Below, one piece after another: positions 25,749 through 35,044 of a DNA stretch of 64,000 bases. Origin of the DNA: M30B80 sp965656935 (GTDB taxonomy: Bacteria > Pseudomonadota > Alphaproteobacteria > Rhodobacterales > Rhodobacteraceae). The notes beneath the pieces were generated by a model that saw only the letters and a list, made by a program, of their open reading frames with translations, ran no database searches and was not told the origin of the DNA. Position 1 is the stretch's first letter; every line of letters starts with the position of its first letter. Both the position numbers and the translations under genes were made by a program. The stretch spans positions 53,500 through 117,499 of the forward strand of contig CBFHMG010000009.1 of the NCBI GenBank assembly GCA_965656935.1. Reading direction: 5' to 3'.

Positions 25749-28700
25749 ATGGGTGTTCAACAGGTCTCGCTAGATGACCGTTTCGATCTCGAGAAATCCC
25801 CCGTGCTTTTGAATGGCACTCAGGCGCTGGTGCGTTTGATGTTGCAGCAGAAATGGCGCGATGCGCAGGCAGGGTTGAACACGGCAGGCTATGTCACGGG
25901 CTATCGCGGATCGCCGCTTGGCGCGGTTGATATGCAGATGGCACGGGCAAAACGACAGCTGGAGGCGTCAGACATATTGTTCCAGCCTGGCCTGAACGAA
26001 GATCTGGCCGCAACAGCGCTTTGGGGAAGCCAGCAGGCGGAATTGCGCGGTGAGGGCAAATTCGACGGTGTTTTCGGGCTTTGGTATGGCAAAGGGCCGG
26101 GGGTGGACCGCTCGGGCGATGCGATGCGGCATGTGAATATGGCAGGCACTGCGCGAAATGGCGGTGTGCTGATGGCCATGGGCGATGACCATACGGGCGA
26201 AAGCTCGACCACCTGTCACCAATCCGATTGGGCGCTGGTGGATGCGCATATGCCTGTGCTCAGCCCCGCCGGCGTTCAGGAAATCCTTGATTACGGGCAT
26301 TACGGCTTTGCTTTGAGCCGCTATGCAGGTGTCTGGGTGGGCCTCAAGACAATGAAAGACACGGTCGAGGCGACCAGTGTCATTGATGGAAGGCCTGATC
26401 GGTTGTCATTCACAGCTCCGCAGGATTTCGAGATGCCTGAGGGTGGGCTGAATATCCGCCTTGGCGATCATTGGGTTCCACAGGAAGAACGTCTCTTGGC
26501 GTATAAGCGCTTCGCGGCCGAGGCGTTTTCCCATGCCAATGGCATTGATAAGCGCGTTTTGGGCAAAGCAGGGGCAAAGATCGGCTTTGTGGCGGCGGGC
26601 AAGAACTGGCTTGATCTTGTACATGCGCTGGAATTGCTGGGGATTACAGGCGATGAGGCCGCACGGCTTGGCATCACCACTTATAAGGTTGGCCAGACAT
26701 GGCCCATGGATATGCGCGGGCTGCATGATTGGGCCGAGGGGCTGGATCTGATCGTCTGCGTTGAAGAAAAGCGCAAATTGATCGAGGTGCAGGTCAAGGA
26801 AGCCATTTTCGATGACCGTCGAGGGCGGCGGGTTTATGGCGCGCGCAAAGGGACCAATGGGGCCGAGCTTTTCCCAAGCCATTATGCGCTGGACCCGAAT
26901 GATATTGCGCTGAAACTGGGCGAAATCCTCAAGGAAGAGGGGCGCTGCACGGATCGTATTCAGGCGGGCATGGACAGCGTGACTGAAGCCATGCGCGCCG
27001 ATAACGCCCCTGATCTGGCGCAGCGCACGGCGTGGTTCTGCTCGGGCTGCCCGCATAACAGCTCCACCAAAGTGCCCGATGGCTCGCGGGCGGGCGCAGG
27101 GATCGGCTGCCATGTGATGGCGCTTTGGATGGATCGCAATACTTCGGGCTATACCCATATGGGCGCGGAGGGCACCAATTGGGTGGGCGAGGCGCCATTC
27201 TCGACCCGCGATCATGTGTTCCAGAATTTGGGCGAGGGCACCTATAACCATTCAGGCATTCTGGCGATCCGAGCGGCTTTGGCCGCAGGCACCAATATCA
27301 CCTATAAAATTCTTTATAATGATGCGGTTGCCATGACAGGTGGCCAGAATAATGAGGGCGATCTAAAGCCAAGCCAGATCGCGCATGAACTCAAGGCGAT
27401 GGGGGTGGCCCATATCGCCATCGTCTATGACCCCAAGGAAGATATCGACTGGAGTGCCTTTCCAAGGGGCATCCCGCGCTATGAGCGCGATGATCTGGCC
27501 AAGGTGCAAGATCAGATGAAGGTGAAAAAGGGGGTCTCGGCAATCCTCTATATCCAGACCTGCGCCGCCGAAAAACGCCGCCGCCGCAAGCGGGGCAGCT
27601 TTCCCGATATCGATAAGCGGGTCTTTATCAATACCGATATTTGCGAGGGCTGCGGCGATTGCGGGGTGCAATCCAATTGCGTCTCGATTGTTCCGGTGCA
27701 AACGGAACTGGGCCGCAAACGCGCGATTGATCAATCCAGTTGCAACAAGGATTTCTCTTGCGTGAAAGGGTTTTGCCCCAGCTTTGTGACGGTGCAGGGC
27801 GCAAAAATTCGCAAGGATGCCACCGCTGAGGTCGATATTGGCGATTTGCCCGAGCCCGTCCTGCCCGAAATCACCCATACCCATAATGTGGTGATCACAG
27901 GGGTGGGTGGCACAGGCGTGGTCACAATCGGCGCCGTGATGGCACAAGCCGCCCAGATTGATGGCATGGGTGCGGGTATGATCGAGATGGCGGGGCTGGC
28001 CCAAAAGGGCGGCGCTGTCGCGATCCATCTGCGGCTGGCCAAACACCCCTCTGATATCAGCGCGATCCGCGTGGCCACAGGCGAGGCGGATACGATCATC
28101 GGCGGCGATCTGGTGGTTACAGGCGGGGCAAAAACGCTCGGGCTGATGCGGGCAGGCAAAACGGCAGCGGCCGTGAACACGCATGAGATCATCACGGGCC
28201 AGTTCACCCTTGATACCGAATTCCGCATCCCCGCCGAGGATTTGAAACTGGCTCTTCAGGCGCGGTTGCGGGATCGGTTGATATTGTTTGATGCCACCGA
28301 GCTGGCGGCCAAGCTGTTGGGGGATTCGATCTATTCCAATATGATGGTCTTTGGCGCGGCTTGGCAGATGGGGCAGGTGCCTTTGAGCCATGAAGCGATC
28401 CATCAGGCCATTGCGCTAAACGGCGCGGCTGTGGACCGCAACAAAGCGGCTTTTGAATATGGCAGATGGGCCGTGTTGAACGCGGCAGCGGCAGAGGCGA
28501 TCTGCGCACCGCAAACACCCCAAGCGCCCGCCAGTCTTGACGACAAGATCGCGTTCCGCGCCGCGCATTTGGTGAAATACCAAAACGAGAAACTCGCCGC
28601 GCGCTACCGCAATTTGGTGGAGAGCGTGCCCGAGCCAAAATTGAAAGAGGCTATCGCCAAAGGCTACCATAAGCTTTTGGCATATAAGGATGAATTTGAG

Positions 28701-29159
28701 GTCGCGCGCTTGCATCTGGAGACGGAAGCCAAAGCGCACGAGGTGTTTGAAGGGGATTTGCGGCTGAGCTATCACCTCGCACCGCCGATGCTGAGCGGGA
28801 CTGACAGCCAAGGCCGCCCGAAAAAACGTGAATTCGGCGCTTGGATTGCCAAAGCCTATCCATTGCTTGCGAAGATGAAGCCTTTGCGGGGCAGCGTTTT
28901 GAACCCCTTTGGTCATACGCAGGAGCGCCGGATGGAACGCGCGCTGATCGCGCAATATGAAGCGGATATGGAACAGGTGCTGGCACAGGTCACGCCTGAG
29001 ACGCTGGAGATTGCGGTGGAGCTGGCAGAACTGCCATTGAGTATTCGGGGATTTGGCCCTGTGAAACAGGCCAATGCCGAGAAAGCCGCGATCAGACGGG
29101 CCGAGCTATGGGAGGCCTTTCAGGCAGGTGGCGCGCCACTTCGTCATGCCGCTGAGTGA
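25749..29159 (+). CDS. indolepyruvate ferredoxin oxidoreductase (fused)
   Basis: This 1136-aa thiamine-diphosphate enzyme oxidatively decarboxylates aryl-2-oxoacids from aromatic amino acids to acyl-CoA, reducing ferredoxin. N-terminal pyrimidine-binding (GYRGSPLGAVDMQM) and central ThDP-binding parts (WFCSGCPHNSS, NDAVAMTGGQNNEGD) are present. Iron-sulfur cysteines are clustered (CEGCGDCGVQSNC, SCVKGFCPSF), and a C-terminal gamma-like domain (GVGGTGVVTIGAVMAQAA) follows. The start ATG 25749 follows a GGAGGTG site; an upstream ATG at 25707 has none. This is the single-chain fusion common in Alphaproteobacteria. A copy of the 3' element lies 17 nt past its stop. Confidence 0.95.
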   Translation: MGVQQVSLDDRFDLEKSPVLLNGTQALVRLMLQQKWRDAQAGLNTAGYVTGYRGSPLGAVDMQMARAKRQLEASDILFQPGLNEDLAATALWGSQQAELRGEGKFDGVFGLWYGKGPGVDRSGDAMRHVNMAGTARNGGVLMAMGDDHTGESSTTCHQSDWALVDAHMPVLSPAGVQEILDYGHYGFALSRYAGVWVGLKTMKDTVEATSVIDGRPDRLSFTAPQDFEMPEGGLNIRLGDHWVPQEERLLAYKRFAAEAFSHANGIDKRVLGKAGAKIGFVAAGKNWLDLVHALELLGITGDEAARLGITTYKVGQTWPMDMRGLHDWAEGLDLIVCVEEKRKLIEVQVKEAIFDDRRGRRVYGARKGTNGAELFPSHYALDPNDIALKLGEILKEEGRCTDRIQAGMDSVTEAMRADNAPDLAQRTAWFCSGCPHNSSTKVPDGSRAGAGIGCHVMALWMDRNTSGYTHMGAEGTNWVGEAPFSTRDHVFQNLGEGTYNHSGILAIRAALAAGTNITYKILYNDAVAMTGGQNNEGDLKPSQIAHELKAMGVAHIAIVYDPKEDIDWSAFPRGIPRYERDDLAKVQDQMKVKKGVSAILYIQTCAAEKRRRRKRGSFPDIDKRVFINTDICEGCGDCGVQSNCVSIVPVQTELGRKRAIDQSSCNKDFSCVKGFCPSFVTVQGAKIRKDATAEVDIGDLPEPVLPEITHTHNVVITGVGGTGVVTIGAVMAQAAQIDGMGAGMIEMAGLAQKGGAVAIHLRLAKHPSDISAIRVATGEADTIIGGDLVVTGGAKTLGLMRAGKTAAAVNTHEIITGQFTLDTEFRIPAEDLKLALQARLRDRLILFDATELAAKLLGDSIYSNMMVFGAAWQMGQVPLSHEAIHQAIALNGAAVDRNKAAFEYGRWAVLNAAAAEAICAPQTPQAPASLDDKIAFRAAHLVKYQNEKLAARYRNLVESVPEPKLKEAIAKGYHKLLAYKDEFEVARLHLETEAKAHEVFEGDLRLSYHLAPPMLSGTDSQGRPKKREFGAWIAKAYPLLAKMKPLRGSVLNPFGHTQERRMERALIAQYEADMEQVLAQVTPETLEIAVELAELPLSIRGFGPVKQANAEKAAIRRAELWEAFQAGGAPLRHAAE

Positions 29160-29176
29160 TGGCTGATTTCGGAATA

Positions 29177-29195
29177 AGTATTTATAAAGCAAAGA
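29177..29195 (+). repeat. 3' element AGTATTTnnnAAGCAAAGA, copy 4
   Basis: This copy has spacer ATA and lies 17 nt past the stop of the indolepyruvate oxidoreductase gene, in its sense direction. Confidence 0.8.
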
Positions 29196-29209
29196 TATAG
29201 AGCGCGGCC

Positions 29210-29824
29210 TTAATCAGGTTGGATCAGCCCCAAGCCGCGCAGATAGATGCCGATGCCCGCCTCGAGCAGGTCTTCGGGTGGGAAAGGCGAATTGCCGCCT
29301 TCGCGTCCGCGAGCGAAAAGCTCGACCACGCCATGGCTCATGGCCCAGATATGGGCCGAGAACATGGAAGCGGGCGGGCGGCGGCCTTCGGGCAATTGTT
29401 GCGAGAGCGCTTCGGCGGCTTCCTCCAGCACCGCGCGGGAGCGTTTGGAGGCGGCGGCCAAATCAGGCGTGCGGTTTTGCGATAAGCCACTTTCAAACAT
29501 CGCCATGTAATGGCCAGGATATTTGCGGGCAAAGGCGAGATAGGCGCGGCCTGTGGCCTCAAACGCCTCGAGAGCCGAAGGTTGGCCCTTATTGAAGGCA
29601 TGGGTCATGAGATCGGCGAAAATTTCATGGCCCTGAATGGCGGCCTCGGTGATCAGGTCCTCACGACCCTCAAAATGGCGATAGACGGCGGCGGGGGTGA
29701 CCCCTGCGTTTTTGGCCGCCTCCGAGAGGGTAAAGCCCGCAGGGCCTTTTTGGGTGATCAGCACGAGGGCTGCATCGACCAAAGCCTGCTTGAGATTGCC
29801 GTGATGATAGCCGCGCTTAGCCAT
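29210..29824 (-). CDS. TetR-family transcriptional regulator
   Basis: This 204-aa regulator starts MAKRGYHHGNLKQALVDAAL and has the helix-turn-helix FTLSEAAKNAGVTPAAVYRHFEGREDL at about residues 31-57, with a TetR_C-type ligand domain. Its start overlaps the end of ppk2 by 8 nt, so it is the last gene of that operon. A frame extending to 29905 lies inside ppk2 and is rejected. The ligand and targets are unknown. Confidence 0.9.
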   Translation of the reverse strand: MAKRGYHHGNLKQALVDAALVLITQKGPAGFTLSEAAKNAGVTPAAVYRHFEGREDLITEAAIQGHEIFADLMTHAFNKGQPSALEAFEATGRAYLAFARKYPGHYMAMFESGLSQNRTPDLAAASKRSRAVLEEAAEALSQQLPEGRRPPASMFSAHIWAMSHGVVELFARGREGGNSPFPPEDLLEAGIGIYLRGLGLIQPD

Positions 29825-30698
29825 CTTGGCCCGCTGTCCACATTGCAGGATCGCCGCAAATGCTTGGATCGGCTTGGCCCACCACCTTGTCATCGCGCCC
29901 GTCATAGGCGTGGCGGGACAGGATGGTGCGGATCACGGCCAGCCTTGCGCGGCGCTTGTCATCGGCGCGGATCACCGTCCACGGGGCTTCGGCGCTATGG
30001 GAGCGGGTCAGCGTGTCTTGGATCGCGGCGGAATAGGCATCCCATCTCTTGAGGCCTTCCACATCGATCCAGCTGAGTTTCCATTGTTTGAGCGGGTCTT
30101 GTTCGCGGTCAAGGAAGCGGCGCAATTGCTCGGCGCGGCCGACATTGAGCCAGATTTTCGTCAGACTGATCCCGTCACCGGTGATGGTTTTCTCAAAGCT
30201 GGGAAGTTGGTCGAAAAAGCTGTTGCGCTGGTCGGGGGTGCAGAAGTCGAACACATGCTCGACCACGCCGCGATTATACCACGAGCGGTCAAAGAGGCGG
30301 ATTTCACCCCCCGCAGGCAAATGCTGGATATAGCGCTGGAAATACCATTGCGTGGCCTCGCGCTCAGAGGGTTTGGAGAGCGCCACAACCCCTGCCACAC
30401 GCGGGTTGAGGTTTTGACGCACGCGCGAGATCGCGCCACCTTTGCCAGCCGCATCGCGCCCCTCGAATACCACAGCCACCCTTTGGCCTGTGTCGCGCAC
30501 CCATGCGTGGAATTTGACCAATTCGATCTGTAGCGCCTCTAGATCATCCTCGTAATCATCGCGGTCCATGCGGCTGTCATAAGGGTAGGAGGGGTCGAGA
30601 ACGCTGTCTTTCTTGGCGGTCTCGATGGCTTTTCGCACAGATTTCGGGGCGTCTTGATCGAAGAATTTACTGATCGCGCCGTCAAATGGGAGGCTCAT
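29817..30698 (-). CDS. ppk2: polyphosphate kinase 2 (PPK2)
   Basis: PPK2 transfers phosphate between polyphosphate and nucleoside di- or monophosphates. The 293-aa protein has Walker A GRDAAGKGG (residues 80-88), the lid segment RVAGVVALSKPSEREATQWYF and Walker B LFDRSWYNRGVVE. One-domain proteins of this length are mostly class I (NDP kinase direction). The start ATG 30698 gives MSLPFDGAI after a GCGAGATC leader; a frame up to 30752 is not family-like. Overlap with the TetR gene suggests joint expression. Confidence 0.93.
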   Translation of the reverse strand: MSLPFDGAISKFFDQDAPKSVRKAIETAKKDSVLDPSYPYDSRMDRDDYEDDLEALQIELVKFHAWVRDTGQRVAVVFEGRDAAGKGGAISRVRQNLNPRVAGVVALSKPSEREATQWYFQRYIQHLPAGGEIRLFDRSWYNRGVVEHVFDFCTPDQRNSFFDQLPSFEKTITGDGISLTKIWLNVGRAEQLRRFLDREQDPLKQWKLSWIDVEGLKRWDAYSAAIQDTLTRSHSAEAPWTVIRADDKRRARLAVIRTILSRHAYDGRDDKVVGQADPSICGDPAMWTAGQDG

Positions 30699-30756
30699 GA
30701 TCTCGCCTTGCTGTCGTTTAAATGTTTCGCCTTTTAACACTAAGCATCCCAAGGGC

Positions 30757-31707
30757 CTAGTTCAATCCAGCGCGCGCGGCGGTGCGCTCGACAGCGTCGA
30801 TCACGGCGGGCATGGCAGTGTGATGGGGCATATGGCCAGCGCCGTCTAATATGGTCAAATTCGCACCCTCAATTTGGCGCGAGAGCGGTTCGGAATGGAT
30901 AGAGAGCGGCACGGTGGTATCGGCACTGCCATGAATGATTTCAACGGGTTGGGTGATTTCACCATAGCGGGGCTGTTGCGCAACTATGCCGTCCAGAAGG
31001 GCTGCGCGTTGCAGGGCATTGGCGCGCATCGCGGAGCGGCGCAGGGTCAGGCCCGCGCCGATATAGCCGTGATAGCCCTCAGGCGGGATTTCGGGCAGGA
31101 AGACTTCGTTGATCGTGTTATCCACCACACGGGGCGGCACGAAAGCGGTCAGAAGGGGGATGACAAAGCGTTGCCCCCACCAGCTCGATAGCACCGTGTA
31201 ATAGGTGCCAAGCCCCGTGCTCCAAGGATTGGAGGCGGCCGAGACCAGCGTGAGGCCTGCCAAATGCTCAGGTGCATGTACGGCCCAAGCCAGCGCGACC
31301 GAGCCGCCATAGGATTGGCCCAGAACCAGCGGGCGATCCGCGCCCAATCGGGCGACGGCGCGTTGTAAAAGCAGCGCTTGGTCGCGCAATGCGGCATCCG
31401 AGCCATCAAGCGGGTCGGAATAGCCAAGGCCTGGACGGTCAAAAATGATCACGCGGTAGCGATCCGAGAGGGCATCGCGCATGCGGAAGGTGAATTCGCG
31501 CGTATTACCCGATGCGCCATGGATCAGCACCAGATCAGGGCCGCTGCCCGCCATCACATAATGAATGCGCTGGCCGTCAATCTCCAGAAATTGCCCCTCT
31601 GGCGGATAGGCGGCCTCGGCGCGGGCCTCGTTTCGGGCGGCGCGCCATTGGGTCAGCGCCGTGACCAGGAGCAAAAGCGCAAGGCAGGTATAGAGCACTT
31701 GCCTCAC
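30757..31707 (-). CDS. alpha/beta-fold hydrolase, membrane-anchored
   Basis: This 316-aa protein has an N-terminal hydrophobic helix (VLYTCLALLLLVTAL) that probably anchors it in the membrane. The rest is an alpha/beta hydrolase with oxyanion HGASGN, nucleophile Ser132 in LGQSYGGS, and a C-terminal His in GAGHMPHH. The substrate is unknown. The start overlaps the metA stop by 4 nt, so it is translationally coupled to methionine synthesis, though a direct role there is not evident. Confidence 0.87.
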   Translation of the reverse strand: MRQVLYTCLALLLLVTALTQWRAARNEARAEAAYPPEGQFLEIDGQRIHYVMAGSGPDLVLIHGASGNTREFTFRMRDALSDRYRVIIFDRPGLGYSDPLDGSDAALRDQALLLQRAVARLGADRPLVLGQSYGGSVALAWAVHAPEHLAGLTLVSAASNPWSTGLGTYYTVLSSWWGQRFVIPLLTAFVPPRVVDNTINEVFLPEIPPEGYHGYIGAGLTLRRSAMRANALQRAALLDGIVAQQPRYGEITQPVEIIHGSADTTVPLSIHSEPLSRQIEGANLTILDGAGHMPHHTAMPAVIDAVERTAARAGLN

Positions 31708-32657
31708 CCGTCCTTACGCCAATCCGTGCTGGATTGCCCGATCTGCGCGATATCATAGGGCGTGGTCTGATAAATCTCGGAGAGCCAATTGCCATAAAGC
31801 AGATGCGCATGGCCACGCCAGCGGTTCAGCGGTTTTTGCTGCGGATCATCCTCGGGGAAGTAATTGACAGGCAGCTGGATATCCTTGCCCTCGACCTGGG
31901 TATTGGCCAGATCGCGCTGGTATTCCTCGTTCAGGGTGCCGCTGTCATATTCGAAATGGTTGAACACATAGAGCGCGCGATGCGCGGGGTCTTCGACCAA
32001 GGCGGGGCCGACCTCATTGGAATGCAGCAGGATCGGCAGGCCCGCGGCCTCGATCTCCTCCTTGCGCATCTCTGTCCAGCGGCTAACTGGCATGATCATA
32101 TCATCAGAAAACCCCCTGAGATAAGGGCTTTCGGGCAAGAAGTTCATGTGGCGGTAGCAGCCGAACAGCTTGTGATCCAACACATGTTTTTTGACCTTGT
32201 GGAAATGATGGATCATCGCCATCCCGCCCCAGCAAACGCCAAAGGTGGAATGCACATTGGTCTGGGTCCAGTCGAATACCTCGCTGAGTTCCTGCCAATA
32301 GGTGACATCCTCAAAGGGCAAATGCTCGATCGGGGCGCCTGTGATGATCAATCCGTCAAATTTCTCGTCCTTTACCTCGCTGAAGGGGCGGTAAAATTCC
32401 TCCATATGCTCGGCGGCGGTGTTCTTTGTCTCATGCTCGGACATGCGGATGAGCGAAAACTCCACCTGCAAAGGCGTGGCCCCAATCAGACGCGCGAATT
32501 GCGTCTCGGTCTGGATTTTCTTGGGCATCAGGTTCAACAACCCGATCCTGAGCGGCCTGATATCCTGCTTGTCTGCGGCGCTGCGGCCCATAACCATCAC
32601 GCCTTCGCGCTGTAGCACGGAAAAGGCGGGCAGGGTGGAGGGCAGGCGAATAGGCAT
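31704..32657 (-). CDS. metA: homoserine O-acetyltransferase, MetA family
   Basis: This is the first committed enzyme of methionine synthesis, 317 aa, with the glutamine-amidotransferase-like fold. The catalytic Cys142 sits in FGVCWGGMAM and a His/Glu pair in NHFEYD. Position 111 is Glu (TGAPIEHLPFEDV). In this family Glu111 is linked to acetyl-CoA use and Gly111 to succinyl-CoA, so acetyltransferase activity is predicted. It follows a P-loop protein gene by 35 nt. Confidence 0.94.
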   Translation of the reverse strand: MPIRLPSTLPAFSVLQREGVMVMGRSAADKQDIRPLRIGLLNLMPKKIQTETQFARLIGATPLQVEFSLIRMSEHETKNTAAEHMEEFYRPFSEVKDEKFDGLIITGAPIEHLPFEDVTYWQELSEVFDWTQTNVHSTFGVCWGGMAMIHHFHKVKKHVLDHKLFGCYRHMNFLPESPYLRGFSDDMIMPVSRWTEMRKEEIEAAGLPILLHSNEVGPALVEDPAHRALYVFNHFEYDSGTLNEEYQRDLANTQVEGKDIQLPVNYFPEDDPQQKPLNRWRGHAHLLYGNWLSEIYQTTPYDIAQIGQSSTDWRKDG

Positions 32658-32692
32658 GGTCTCAAAGGTCCGGAAATAATGGGAACTGGTAT

Positions 32693-33571
32693 TTAGGGCT
32701 GATGCGGGGATGCCTCAAGGGCGTGGCCGATCAATGCAATGACATCTTTGGCATCTTTAACGCGGGCCACATCATCGGCAGACACCGTGATGCCCCAATG
32801 CTTGGCCATGGCGGCGTAAAGCGGGGTACGCGCCTTCAGCGCGGCCGCATAGGTGTAGCGCACAAAAGCATCGGGATCGACGCTGTCAGGGGCGGCGCCC
32901 GTCTCCGCAAGATAGGCCTGCCATTGTGCCAGCAAGAAATCAGGACGGTAATACATAGGCTTAGGCGCTTTATCAAAACGGCGGATCAGCTCTTCGGTAT
33001 GGTCTTCGCTGCCTTCGATCCAGATCATCAGCGTATTGGCCGAGAGGATTTTGAGAACCTCATCTTCGCTATTCTCAGGCTCGACCATTTCACAGATCGA
33101 CCCGCCCGTGTCGCAGACGAAATTCGGATAGCCATAGAGATCACGGGCGCGCCCGATGAAGGACGGCGTATCCAGCAGGGCGTTCATCTCGGCACGGCGA
33201 TGCAGCCCCTGGCGGCGGGTATATTCCTCAAAAGGCAGGCCACCCTTGGCGGAATCTCCGGGCTTGCCCAGAAAACTGGACAGAGGCGCGAGATTGTCAA
33301 AGGTGATATTGGAGCCGATATAGATCGAATCTGAGCGCAGCAGCTCTCGCAAAAACGGCACCTGCATGGCCTGCAGCTTGAGGTTATCGGCAATATGCTC
33401 GCCCATATAGGCCGTGCCGATGCGGTAATCGATGGAGTAATGGAACCAATCCCCTTTGGCCCTCAGCAGGCTTGCCAAATGGGTTTTTCCAAGGCCCGAC
33501 ATGCCGAAGAAAAGCACATGCTTTTCGGGCGCGCTTTGCCAGTCATTTGCGTTTTGGTAGATCAGGGTCAT
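32693..33571 (-). CDS. P-loop ATPase/kinase-like protein of unknown role
   Basis: I do not recognise a named family. The 292-aa protein from ATG 33571 has a Walker A GMSGLGKTH (residues 23-31) in a small N-terminal P-loop fold reminiscent of nucleotide or shikimate kinases. A mixed region with SNITFDNLAPLSSFLG and VCDTGGSICEM follows, then a helical C-terminus. A 19-codon upstream extension to 33628 is possible but less likely. It is the first gene of the metA operon, 35 nt upstream of metA, suggesting a role tied to methionine or sulfur metabolism (inference). Confidence 0.75.
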   Translation of the reverse strand: MTLIYQNANDWQSAPEKHVLFFGMSGLGKTHLASLLRAKGDWFHYSIDYRIGTAYMGEHIADNLKLQAMQVPFLRELLRSDSIYIGSNITFDNLAPLSSFLGKPGDSAKGGLPFEEYTRRQGLHRRAEMNALLDTPSFIGRARDLYGYPNFVCDTGGSICEMVEPENSEDEVLKILSANTLMIWIEGSEDHTEELIRRFDKAPKPMYYRPDFLLAQWQAYLAETGAAPDSVDPDAFVRYTYAAALKARTPLYAAMAKHWGITVSADDVARVKDAKDVIALIGHALEASPHQP

Positions 33572-33650
33572 GCATTGGGTCCACAAGCTTTGTGGCGCAG
33601 GATTACCCCGCTGAGCCACCGAGTTCACGTAGAAACTTGGGGCAGATGCG

Positions 33651-33679
33651 AAAAACCCCCGCGCTTGTGGCGCGAGGGT
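33651..33679 (-). terminator. intrinsic terminator after the FadL-type gene
   Basis: The stem ACCCCCGCGC/GCGCGAGGGT with loop TTGTG, followed on the minus strand by five T, lies 26 nt past the end of the porin reading frame. Confidence 0.75.
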
Positions 33680-33704
33680 CTAAATTTTCATCCGTGAAGA
33701 CAGC

Positions 33705-34826
33705 TTAGAACTGATACCCGAAGCGGATACCGAAGGCTGTCGCGCTATTGTCGGTAAAGGAGCTGGTCAATGGTCCTGCAGTGGCCAGGATGGTTTGTGC
33801 GTCCCCGATCTCGATCCGCTGGACACCTGCGGCAATCGAGTAATTGGCGCGCGAATATTCCGCACCAATCCCGAAAGAGCGCCGCCCGTCTGTTGGCCCG
33901 AGATTGCCCGCGAAACCGCCCTGAGATGCCTCATAGCTGGCAGAGGCTGATACCGACCAATTCTCGTTCAAACGATGCCCGACACCAAGCGTTTAGGTGT
34001 AGACATCATCAGTGTAATTGACCAAAGAGCCTGCGGGATAACGGTTTGGCCGGATCTGGAACCCGTCCCAACCCGTCCAGCGCACCGACCCGAAGACAAG
34101 CGTGTTCTCAGCCACACCGCTTTGCATTTCCAGCAGCAGCGATTCGGGCATGGTGACATTGAACGCCGTAGGGGTGGTCACGACAGCGCTGGCGGCGGTT
34201 CCCGCTGCGGCAGGGTTTTCAGCACCTGACATGCCAAGATCGATCTCGCTGAAATAGGTCAGGGCAACGCGCAAGGCGATATCCGGACGCTCATAAGCGA
34301 CGCCGGCCATATAGCCCCATTCATAGTCGCTATCTGCCGTCAATCGATAAGCGAAGGTTGTGCCCGCGCTGACATAAACTTCAGCATCGGCTTTCAGCGC
34401 GTTCACACCCGCATAGGCCGAGAACCCGTTGTCGAATTCATACCGCAATGCGGCGGTCAGCATATTGGTGTCCAATTCCGCGGTGGAATTGGCAAAGGGA
34501 TATCCCGCCATCGCGGGATAGGCCACATCTGCCCCGTAAGGCTCGCTCGAAATCAGGGCGAAAGACAGGTTTTCAGTGATAGCCTGACGGAAGCTCAGGC
34601 GCATGGCGCTATAGCCTGCCGCCATGTCCCCCGATGCAACGCCGAGCAGCGGCGCGTTTGCGCCTGCACCCGACACGTCAGGATCGACATTCGAATAGGA
34701 CAACTCGACATATGTGCCCTCTTCAAACAACATCGATGTTGTGAGTGGATCGCGGTCAAGACCGCCCGCTTGAGCCGCAACACTCGTCGCCAGAATTGCC
34801 GCTGTCGCAGCTGCGTAATTTTTCAT
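33705..34826 (-). pseudogene. FadL/OmpP1-type outer-membrane protein, broken by an in-frame stop
   Basis: FadL-type porins import long-chain fatty acids and other hydrophobic compounds. ATG 34826 gives signal peptide MKNYAAATAAILATSVAAQA, then a beta-barrel sequence with alternating pattern. A TAA at 33993-33995 ends the frame after DDVYT. The same frame continues without any shift (TLGVGHRLNENWSVSASASY) to a normal barrel C-terminus ending in Phe (GIRFGYQF) at 33705. Without that one codon the protein would be about 373 aa. A Tyr or Trp codon mutated to TAA, a sequencing error, or readthrough are all possible. Confidence 0.85.
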
Positions 34827-34921
34827 GGAAGTCCTCCCCAGACTGTTCCAAGGCCCCAATTATGTATAAAAACGCGCCTTTTTAAAAGCGCTGTGATGGC
34901 CGTTTTGGCACCAAAGACAAA

Positions 34922-34974
34922 CTAAGGTAAGTTTTCAATTCTTCCGTGGCGTCAAGCTGCCCTAAGGTAAGTTT
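34922..34974. promoter_or_regulatory. 13-bp direct repeat CTAAGGTAAGTTT x2, 40 bp apart
   Basis: Exact copies at 34922-34934 and 34962-34974 lie 96-148 nt upstream of the FadL-type gene. The 40-bp spacing is close to four helical turns, so two protein dimers could bind the same face. A TATACATAAT-like -10 box lies between them and the gene (minus strand). Confidence 0.45.
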
Positions 34975-35044
34975 CCCCAATTTCGTGAGGGATGGAGCCA
35001 TTTTAAGCGCACCTGCGTAGCCCGAAAGCGACAATCGTTCCCAG

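Noticed and set aside
27363..28403. Long minus-strand frame of 346 codons
   Set aside because: It is the antisense shadow of the indolepyruvate oxidoreductase gene.
32658..32692. Possible SAM riboswitch ahead of metA
   Set aside because: Only 35 nt separate the genes and no riboswitch-like pairing is visible.
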